Shown here: piece by piece, positions 6,747 to 12,446 of the stretch | Layout of the letters: the number at the start of each line of letters is the position of its first letter | Numbering within the stretch: the first letter of the stretch is position 1 | Assembly: GCA_003452965.1 (NCBI GenBank) | Contig: DMMW01000061.1 | Span: forward strand, 23,677 to 37,057 | Reading direction: 5' to 3' | Origin: Elusimicrobiota bacterium | Lineage (GTDB): Bacteria; Elusimicrobiota; UBA8919 | DNA length: 13,381 nucleotides | Notes under the pieces: generated by a model | Database searches by the model: none | What the model saw: only the letters and a program-made list of their open reading frames with translations | What the model was told of the DNA's origin: nothing | Position numbers and translations under genes: made by a program

Positions 6747-7688
6747 ATGAATTACAACATTTTAGTTACAGGTGGAGCGGGCTATATCGGTTCGGTATTA
6801 GTGCCCAAACTTTTGGCTCTTGGGAATAAGGTTACTGTTATAGATAATTTTATCTATTCGCAAAACTCGCTTATGGATTGCTGTTATAACGATAATTTTA
6901 ATATTATAAGAGGCGATGTGCGTGACGATAAACTTATTAAATCATCGCTTAAAAACGTGGACATTATCATACCGTTAGCAGCTCTTGTTGGTGCTCCATT
7001 ATGTAATAGTGACAAAATCGGGGCAAAAACCACTAATACTGATGCAGTAAAAATTATAGCGGATAATGCAAGTAAAAATCAAAGGATAATAATTCCGACA
7101 ACAAACAGTGGATATGGAATAGGTCAGAAAGACAAATTTTGCACGGAAGATTCACCTATAAATCCAATATCGTTTTACGGAATAACAAAAATGGAAGCCG
7201 AAAAAATTGTTTTGGAACGTGGCAATTCAATAAGCTTCCGTCTTGCTACAGTATTCGGAATGTCGCCGAGAATGCGCATTGATTTAATGGTAAACGATTT
7301 TGTATATAGAGCCGTAAACGACAGGTTCATTATTCTTTTTGAAGGACATTTTAAGAGGAATTTTATTCATATAAAAGATATCGTTAAAGTGTTTTTGTTT
7401 GCAATCGAAAATTTTGATAAAATGAAAAATGAAACGTATAACGTAGGTTTAAGCGAAGCAAATCTTTCAAAAATAGAACTCTGCGAAAAAATCAAGAAAC
7501 ATCTTCCTGACTTTGTTTATATGGAAGCGCCCATTGGAGAAGATACTGATAAAAGGGATTATATCGTTTCAAACGAAAAAATAGAAAAAACCGGGTTTAA
7601 ACCCGAATTCACTCTGGATATGGGGATTAAGGAACTTATTAAAGGATACTCTATCCTAAAAAATAATAAGTATGGGAACATATTATGA
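6747..7688 (+). CDS. NAD-dependent nucleotide-sugar epimerase/reductase (extended SDR)
   Basis: A 313-residue extended short-chain dehydrogenase. The N-terminal Rossmann motif is VTGGAGYIG (G9xxG12xxG15), with D33 ending the second strand, which favours NAD(H). The catalytic region shows PTTNSGYG (118-124) and the Y144-x3-K148 pair in SFYGITK; the C-terminal substrate domain includes FKRNFIHIKDIV and YNVGLSEANLS. It belongs to the UDP-glucose 4-epimerase-like group acting on nucleotide sugars. The substrate cannot be read off; C-4 epimerisation or reduction of a keto sugar is plausible. The start at 6747 has AAGGA 6 nt upstream, within AGGTAAAAAAGGA, a leader nearly identical to that of the ColD-like gene. 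It overlaps the next gene by 4 nt (ATGA), so the two SDRs are translationally coupled and probably act in one pathway. Confidence 0.82.
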   Translation: MNYNILVTGGAGYIGSVLVPKLLALGNKVTVIDNFIYSQNSLMDCCYNDNFNIIRGDVRDDKLIKSSLKNVDIIIPLAALVGAPLCNSDKIGAKTTNTDAVKIIADNASKNQRIIIPTTNSGYGIGQKDKFCTEDSPINPISFYGITKMEAEKIVLERGNSISFRLATVFGMSPRMRIDLMVNDFVYRAVNDRFIILFEGHFKRNFIHIKDIVKVFLFAIENFDKMKNETYNVGLSEANLSKIELCEKIKKHLPDFVYMEAPIGEDTDKRDYIVSNEKIEKTGFKPEFTLDMGIKELIKGYSILKNNKYGNIL

Positions 7689-8677
7689 AAAACAGAAAAA
7701 TTAAAAAAGTAGTGATTACGGGAATTAGCGGTTCCGGCGGAAGTTATCTTGCTGAATATATTCTGAATAATCATCCCGATGTAGAACTGCACGGCATTAC
7801 CAGATGGCATAGCACGACAACCAATAAAAACCTGAAAAACATAATGCAAAAGGTTTTGATTCACGATTGCGACCTAACGGATTTAAGCTCTGTTTTCCGA
7901 ATACAACAGATTATAAAACCGGATGCAATTTTTCATACCGCATCATATGCTAATGTATTAGCCTCGTTTAATACGCCGATTGCAGTTTTAAATAATAATA
8001 TAATCGGTACTGTAAACCTTTTTGAAGCCGTTAAATTGTCAAAAATAGATTCCATAGTGCAATTATGCAGCACATCGGAAGTTTACGGACAAGTAGACCC
8101 TAAAAATGTCCCGATTAAAGAAGATTGTCCTTTAAATCCTTCAAGCCCATATGCAGTATCTAAAGTTACCCAGGATCTTATGGGATATACATATTTCAAA
8201 AACTGGAATATGAAAGTAATAAGAACCAGGATGTTTGCGTATATTAATCCAAGAAGAAGCGACCTTTTTGCAACCGCTTTTGCTATGCAGGTTGCAAGGA
8301 TAGAAGCAGGGCTTCAGAAAGTACTTTTGCACGGTAATCTTGATTCCGTCAGAACAATCATAGACGTCAGGGATGCTATGGAATCTTATTGGATCGCTTT
8401 AAAAAAATGTGAGTTCGGCGAAATATATAATATCGGCGGTACAACGGTAATGAAAGTCGGCGATTTTCTGAATGTACTTAAAAAAATGGCGAGATGCAAA
8501 ATACCGTCAAAACCAGAGCCAGGATTATTCAGGCCTACAGACGTAACACTGCAAATACCGGATACGTCAAAATTTATGAAGCAGACCGGCTGGAAGCCCA
8601 AGTACACCTTTGAACAAAGCATACAAATTCTATTAGACCATTGCAGGAATGAAGTTAAAAAAGAATTATCCAAATAA
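7685..8677 (+). CDS. gmd: GDP-mannose 4,6-dehydratase-like SDR
   Basis: A 330-residue extended SDR. The cofactor motif is TGISGSGGSYLAE (G13xxG16xxG19), followed by HGITRWHS, where Arg40 matches the NADP-binding arginine region of Gmd. The active site reads STSEVYGQV (T130, S131, E132) and SSPYAVSK (Y156, K160); the Thr and Glu are those used by 4,6-dehydratases, and Y156/K160 have the same numbers as in E. coli Gmd. Further Gmd-like stretches are NPRRSDLFAT and QKVLLHGNLDSVR. Gmd converts GDP-D-mannose to GDP-4-keto-6-deoxymannose, the substrate of ColD and of GDP-fucose synthase, whose relatives flank it here. The C-terminal part (RPTDVTLQIPDTSKF, TGWKPKYTFEQ) also resembles GDP-6-deoxymannose reductase (Rmd), the main alternative. 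It overlaps the upstream SDR by 4 nt. Confidence 0.72.
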   Translation: MKNRKIKKVVITGISGSGGSYLAEYILNNHPDVELHGITRWHSTTTNKNLKNIMQKVLIHDCDLTDLSSVFRIQQIIKPDAIFHTASYANVLASFNTPIAVLNNNIIGTVNLFEAVKLSKIDSIVQLCSTSEVYGQVDPKNVPIKEDCPLNPSSPYAVSKVTQDLMGYTYFKNWNMKVIRTRMFAYINPRRSDLFATAFAMQVARIEAGLQKVLLHGNLDSVRTIIDVRDAMESYWIALKKCEFGEIYNIGGTTVMKVGDFLNVLKKMARCKIPSKPEPGLFRPTDVTLQIPDTSKFMKQTGWKPKYTFEQSIQILLDHCRNEVKKELSK

Positions 8678-8690
8678 GAACGTTAAATAT

Positions 8691-8762
8691 GATTACACTA
8701 CAACCGACAGGTATGAATTAAGACTCGTCTTTAATCTGTGTAATCTTCGTTTGTAATCTGTG
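8691..8762 (+). repeat. Intergenic TAATCTGTG repeat, copy 1
   Basis: The 100-nt gap before the second radical SAM gene holds TAATCTGTG twice (8732-8740 and 8754-8762, 22 nt apart) and an inverted arm GATTACAC (8691-8698) that pairs with GTGTAATC (8738-8745). Bases 8727-8747 recur exactly, in inverted orientation, at 12288-12308. This makes it a dispersed repeat rather than a unique regulatory leader. Similar TAATCTGTGTAATC-type intergenic repeats are, from memory, common in several uncultivated bacterial lineages. Its last bases include a GTG (8760) in frame with the downstream gene. Confidence 0.65.
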
Positions 8763-8777
8763 AAATCAGATATTATC

Positions 8778-10271
8778 ATGAATACCGATATTTTATTTAT
8801 TAATCCAAGCAATCAGAAAAAAACATATCAGGATCTATCAAAAGAATACACCGCAATAGCTACGCCTGTTTGGACATGTTTATTGGCTAATAATATGCGG
8901 AATAACGGATATTCTGTTAAAATATATGATGTAAACGTAGAGGGATGGGATGAAGAATCGGCGAGTATAATATTAAGCAAATTCAACCCGAAATTAATTG
9001 TTATAATGGTTTATGGCCATCAGCCGTCCGCATCTACTCAAACAATGCCTGCGGCAGGCAGAATAGCTAAGGATTTAAAAAATGCCAATAAATCGGTTCC
9101 CATTGCAATGGGAGGAAATCATCCATCCGCACTGCCGGAAAAAACATTGACGGAAGAAGCGGTTGATTTCGTCATACAGGGTGAAGGCGTGTATACAATC
9201 AAAGGTTTGATAAATTTCATTAAAGGTAAAACGGATATTAAAAACATAACCGGTCTGTGGTTTAAAAATGATGGTATTATATCTTTTACAACCCCTTCTG
9301 AAATAGTCAAGGATCTGGATAAAGAACTGTCTGATTACGGCTGGGATTTGCTGCCAGATATAAACAATTATCGCGCGCATAACATGCACTGTTTTCAGGA
9401 TTTTGAAAAAAGCAAAAAGGAAGATTTCTCGGATATCAGAACCCCTTACATCACTATGAATACTTCTTTAGGATGTCCTTATACATGCACCTATTGCTGT
9501 ATAAACGCGGTTTTTGGAAAACCAGGTATACGGTATTGGTCTTTGGAAAAAGTAATGTCATGGATAGATACAGCTTTTAATAAATATAAAGTACGGAACA
9601 TAAGGTTTGACGATGAACTTTTCATATTATCTCCGAAAAGGGTGGAAAGATTTTGCGATATTCTTATTGAACGTAACTACAACCTGAATATCTGGGTTTA
9701 TGGAAGAGTAGATACTATACAGGATAATTTGCTGAAAAAACTCAAAAAAGCAGGCGTAAACTGGATTTGCCTTGGTATAGAATCCGGCAATTCCAGAGTA
9801 AGAGAAAGTGTAAATAAAAAAATAAAAAAAGAAATATTTGAGGTAGTAAAAAATATACAATCAAACGATATATACATACTCGGTAATTATATGTTCGGTT
9901 TGCCGGAAGATACCAAGCAAACAATGCAAGAAACTCTGCAATTAGCAATCGATTTAAACTGTGAATTCGCCAATTTCTATTCAGTAATGCCGTATCCGGG
10001 ATCCGAATTATATGAATGGGCATCGGCTAAAGAAGGTTTCTTGCCAAAAAACTGGGAAGGATTCTCCCAACACGGTTACGAAACACAACCTTTACCGACT
10101 AATTATATATATGCAAAAGATGTTTTGAAATTCAGGGATGAAGCTTTTTATAAATATCATACAAATCCAAAATATTTAAGTATGATACAGGAAAAATTCG
10201 GCAATAAAGTAAAAAGTCATATTGAAAAAATGCTGACCGTTAAAATGAAGAGACGATTGTTGGATAATTAA
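8778..10271 (+). CDS. B12-binding-domain radical SAM protein (second of two)
   Basis: A 497-residue protein. Counting from the GTG at 8760 (six residues more), the cobalamin-binding-like domain spans about 10-150, with DILFINPSN, KIYDVNVEGW, AMGGNHPSALPEKTL and FVIQGEG. The radical SAM domain carries the [4Fe-4S] cysteines in TSLGCPYTCTYCCIN (C233, C237, C240 counted from the ATG at 8778), then RFDDELFI, ICLGIESGNSRVRESV, YMFGLPEDT and VMPYPGSELYEW. It is not a recent duplicate of the first radical SAM gene: the order of motifs is shared but most residues differ. No His-containing DxHxxG cobalamin motif is visible, as is common in this class. I prefer the ATG at 8778 because the GTG at 8760 lies inside a dispersed repeat; neither has a clear Shine-Dalgarno. 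The substrate is unknown; carbon methylation of a sugar or lipid is one possibility. Confidence 0.87.
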   Translation: MNTDILFINPSNQKKTYQDLSKEYTAIATPVWTCLLANNMRNNGYSVKIYDVNVEGWDEESASIILSKFNPKLIVIMVYGHQPSASTQTMPAAGRIAKDLKNANKSVPIAMGGNHPSALPEKTLTEEAVDFVIQGEGVYTIKGLINFIKGKTDIKNITGLWFKNDGIISFTTPSEIVKDLDKELSDYGWDLLPDINNYRAHNMHCFQDFEKSKKEDFSDIRTPYITMNTSLGCPYTCTYCCINAVFGKPGIRYWSLEKVMSWIDTAFNKYKVRNIRFDDELFILSPKRVERFCDILIERNYNLNIWVYGRVDTIQDNLLKKLKKAGVNWICLGIESGNSRVRESVNKKIKKEIFEVVKNIQSNDIYILGNYMFGLPEDTKQTMQETLQLAIDLNCEFANFYSVMPYPGSELYEWASAKEGFLPKNWEGFSQHGYETQPLPTNYIYAKDVLKFRDEAFYKYHTNPKYLSMIQEKFGNKVKSHIEKMLTVKMKRRLLDN

Positions 10272-10274
10272 ACT

Positions 10275-10294
10275 TTCTGAAACAACATTCAGAA
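10275..10294 (+). repeat. Small hairpin before the transketolase pair
   Basis: TTCTGAA (10275-10281) and TTCAGAA (10288-10294) form a 7-bp stem with loop ACAACA, 3 nt after the radical SAM stop and just before the purine-rich ribosome-binding site. It is followed by AAGG and a run of G, not T, so it is not a terminator. It could affect ribosome access to the transketolase start or protect the upstream message. Confidence 0.45.
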
Positions 10295-10306
10295 GAAGGG
10301 GGGGAA

Positions 10307-11152
10307 ATGATAATTACTGAAAAGTTGATAGCAAAGCTTGAGAAAAAATCAGATGAATTAAGAAAAGTAATTCTTGAAACTTGCATTAAAGCAAAAACAG
10401 GACATGTCACATCATCAGTATCTTGTATAGATATCTTGATCGCTCTTTTCCATGGCGGTATTATGAACTTTGATTCGGAAAATCCTCAGTGGAAAGGAAG
10501 AGATAGGTTTATACTAAGCAAGGCACAGGCAAGCCCCGCTTTATACACCGTTCTTGCCGATGTAGGATATTTTGACAAGAAAGAACTGGAAAAATTTGCC
10601 CAGAAAGACGGTAAATTCGGAGTCCATTTACAAATGAGCGTACCCGGGGCAGAAATAACCGCCGGTTCTTTAGGACATGGATTTGGTATCGCAACTGGAT
10701 TGGCGTTAAGCGCCAAGTTGAACAGAGAACTTAATATGACATTCGCTCTTCTCGGAGATGGCGAATGCTACGAAGGCGTAATCTGGGAGACAGCAATGTT
10801 TGCTAGCCATCACAACCTGAATAATCTGGTCGCAATCATTGACAGAAATTTCCTGTGCGTAACCGATTTTACTGAAAATTTAATCGCCGAAGAACCTATG
10901 AAAGACAAATGGGAATCCTTCGGATGGCGGGTTTTAAGAATAGACGGACATTCTTTCAAGGAAATACTTGAAAGTATGAAGGATATACGTTCAAGGAAAT
11001 CAAACAAACCGCTTGTAATAATAGCCGATACCGTAAAAGGAAGTGGGATTGATTCAATATGTTATCAACCTTTGTGGCATGCAATAGCACCTCAAGGACA
11101 AGAAGCGGAAAAAGCAAGAAACTGTTTAGAAAGGAGGCGTAACAATGACTAA
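10307..11152 (+). CDS. Transketolase N-terminal subunit (split transketolase, thiamine diphosphate-binding half)
   Basis: A 281-residue protein matching the N-terminal, pyrophosphate-binding third of transketolase, as found in two-gene transketolases. The ThDP motif is GDGECYEGVIW (GDG at 150-152) ending at DRN (N181). Other landmarks are AKTGHVTSS with H33 (the usual TGHxGxS), GRDRFILSKAQASPALY (66-80) and SVPGAEITAGSLGHGFG (111-127). The usual SKGHA motif reads SKAQA here, so a conserved active-site histidine is replaced by glutamine. Transketolase moves a two-carbon ketol unit between sugar phosphates. The ATG at 10307 has a very purine-rich leader with seven Gs at 10298-10304. The gene overlaps the C-terminal subunit by 8 nt, so the two proteins are surely partners. 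Location in a nucleotide-sugar cluster suggests a dedicated supply or branching role rather than the housekeeping pentose phosphate enzyme. Confidence 0.88.
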   Translation: MIITEKLIAKLEKKSDELRKVILETCIKAKTGHVTSSVSCIDILIALFHGGIMNFDSENPQWKGRDRFILSKAQASPALYTVLADVGYFDKKELEKFAQKDGKFGVHLQMSVPGAEITAGSLGHGFGIATGLALSAKLNRELNMTFALLGDGECYEGVIWETAMFASHHNLNNLVAIIDRNFLCVTDFTENLIAEEPMKDKWESFGWRVLRIDGHSFKEILESMKDIRSRKSNKPLVIIADTVKGSGIDSICYQPLWHAIAPQGQEAEKARNCLERRRNND

Positions 11153-12086
11153 TAAAATAATACCACAAAGAGACGCTTTTTGGGATAAAATTTTGGAAAA
11201 GGCGAGAGCCGATAAAAATGTTATAGTAATTTCTGCAGATATGGGCGCTCCCAGCCTTGACGTAATCAGAAAGGAGCTACCGTCACAATTCATCAATGTC
11301 GGTATCGCCGAACAGAACGCAATAATCATCGGTGCCGGTCTTGCCTTAACCGGTAAAAAGGTTTTTGTTTATGCGATAGCTCCTTTTATAACAATCAGAT
11401 GCCTTGAGCAAATACGGGTTGAGTGCGGAATAATGAATATTCCTATGACCATTGTTGGAGTAGGAGTGGGTTTTGGATACGAAGATTCCGGTCCTACGCA
11501 TCACCTGTTAGAGGATATCGCCATGATGAGGTGTTTGCCAAACATGACAATTCATACAATGACGGACAGTAATATGTCTTCATCTTTTGGCGAGATTGCA
11601 TATGAGTCAAATTCGCCGAATTACATAAGGGTCTATAGGCAAACTCTGCCCGATATTTACGATAAAAACCACGATTTCAGAAAAGGATTGTCAGTATTGA
11701 AAAAAAGTAAAGATTATTACATAGTCAGCTGCGGAAGCATGACTCATACAGCCATAGAAGTTTCCGAAAAACTCGCTAAAAATAAAATAAATATCGGTGT
11801 AATAGACGCTTATACTATCCCGATAAACCAGAAACTCTTTCTTGATACAATCAAAGGTGTGAAAAAGATTATTACCATGGAAGAAAATTTCCTGCCCGGC
11901 GGTCTCGGAAGCACAATCTGCGAAATTCTATCTGATAATGAAATATCAATACCCGTCAAACGTTTGGGTTTGCCTTTGGAAAAAGCGTATTGCTACGAAT
12001 ACGGCGGAAGAGATATTATAAGAGCTTTTTATGGGCTTGATAATAATAATATGGAAAGGAAAATAAAAGAATTTATAAAGAAATGA
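11145..12086 (+). CDS. Transketolase C-terminal subunit (pyrimidine-binding half)
   Basis: A 313-residue protein matching the pyrimidine-binding and C-terminal domains of transketolase. The catalytic glutamate that activates thiamine diphosphate is E56 in NVGIAEQNAI. FITIRCLEQIRVE (81-93) is the family dimer/active-site helix, GPTHHLLEDIAMMR (116-129) the substrate-binding loop with conserved histidines, and VSCGSMTHTAIEV plus MEENFLPGGLGS mark the C-terminal domain. The start at 11145 is firm: AAGGAGG at 11131-11137, a perfect Shine-Dalgarno, lies 7 nt upstream inside the end of the N-subunit gene, with which it overlaps by 8 nt. Together the two subunits should make an active heterodimeric or heterotetrameric enzyme. 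No terminator is visible after the stop. Confidence 0.9.
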   Translation: MTNKIIPQRDAFWDKILEKARADKNVIVISADMGAPSLDVIRKELPSQFINVGIAEQNAIIIGAGLALTGKKVFVYAIAPFITIRCLEQIRVECGIMNIPMTIVGVGVGFGYEDSGPTHHLLEDIAMMRCLPNMTIHTMTDSNMSSSFGEIAYESNSPNYIRVYRQTLPDIYDKNHDFRKGLSVLKKSKDYYIVSCGSMTHTAIEVSEKLAKNKINIGVIDAYTIPINQKLFLDTIKGVKKIITMEENFLPGGLGSTICEILSDNEISIPVKRLGLPLEKAYCYEYGGRDIIRAFYGLDNNNMERKIKEFIKK

Positions 12087-12160
12087 TTATAGTGATTAGG
12101 AAATGTATTTCGGAGATTTGGGTAATGTCAAGAATATTATGAAAAATTATGGTTTTTCAC

Positions 12161-12247
12161 TAGACCCCGTAAAGTAATGTTGACAATAATGTTTTCTCAA
12201 CTTAATATTTCTATAACTAACATAAACTACATTACTAACGGGGTAGA
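12161..12247. mobile_element. MITE-like element: 79 bp with terminal inverted repeats and 4-bp flanking duplication
   Basis: The left end CCCCGT-aa-AGTAATGT (12165-12180) is the reverse complement of the right end ACATTACT-a-ACGGGG (12229-12243) apart from one extra A. A further ATGTT (12189-12193) pairs with AACAT (12219-12223). The four bases directly outside both ends are identical, TAGA (12161-12164 and 12244-12247), as expected for a target-site duplication. At 79 bp between the duplications it has no room for a transposase, so it would be a non-autonomous miniature element or a folded RNA structure. No parent insertion sequence is present here. The flanking match is only four bases, so chance is not excluded. 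Confidence 0.55.
12180..12208 (+). promoter_or_regulatory. Possible promoter inside the MITE-like element
   Basis: TTGACA (12180-12185) is a perfect -35 match. After the optimal 17-nt spacer comes TAATAT (12203-12208), which matches four of six -10 positions. It would point toward the GDP-fucose synthase-like gene with a leader of about 230 nt. The A+T richness of the region makes chance matches likely, so this is tentative. Confidence 0.3.
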
Positions 12248-12287
12248 CGATGTTTTCTTAAAAAAAGATTAAAATGATTATGAAAGA

Positions 12288-12344
12288 AAGATTACACAGA
12301 TTAAAGACAACCACAAAAAGACTTAGGTTTTAATCTTTTTAATC
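12288..12344 (+). repeat. Intergenic TAATCTGTG repeat, copy 2 (inverted), with hairpin
   Basis: Bases 12288-12308 are the exact reverse complement of 8727-8747 (21 of 21). Within this copy, 12290-12305 also pairs with 12329-12344 (TTTAATCTTTTTAATC) with two mismatches across a 23-nt loop, so the transcript could fold into a long hairpin. A more degenerate unit (TAATATCTGTATAATC) follows at 12352-12367. The two inverted copies bracket the second radical SAM gene and the transketolase pair. Confidence 0.6.
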
Positions 12345-12446
12345 AGTAGTTTAATATCTGTATAATCATAATTTTTCAAAATCAAATTTTTCAATAATAT
12401 GCCGATTATTGACATTACAATCCCGTAATTAGGTTTTTAGGTAAAT

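Larger units (their letters stand above)
12087..12446. other. 360-nt intergenic region with no convincing gene
   Basis: Between the transketolase and the GDP-fucose synthase-like gene I find no supported coding region on either strand. A 25-codon frame at 12103-12177 has its only purine-rich patch too close to the ATG and is not called. The region holds a MITE-like inverted repeat (12161-12247), a second copy of the TAATCTGTG repeat (12288-12344), and a 12-bp A+T-rich inverted pair (TGAAAAATTATG at 12140-12151 with CATAATTTTTCA at 12367-12378). It looks like an insertion-prone spacer, and probably marks a transcription-unit boundary. Confidence 0.7.

Noticed and set aside
7965..7975. CGTTTAATACG inside the Gmd-like gene, an 11-nt match to one half of the operator palindrome
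   Set aside because: Only one half is present, it is within coding sequence, and the other half-site does not follow; chance in AT-rich DNA is sufficient.
156..11329. Numerous minus-strand open frames of 60-106 codons opposite the called genes
   Set aside because: All lie antisense to strongly supported + strand genes, have no recognisable motifs, and are expected by chance in AT-rich coding sequence.
12103..12177. 25-codon open frame after the transketolase
   Set aside because: Very short, its purine-rich patch is only 1-2 nt from the ATG, and its end runs into the left arm of the MITE-like element; no recognisable protein.
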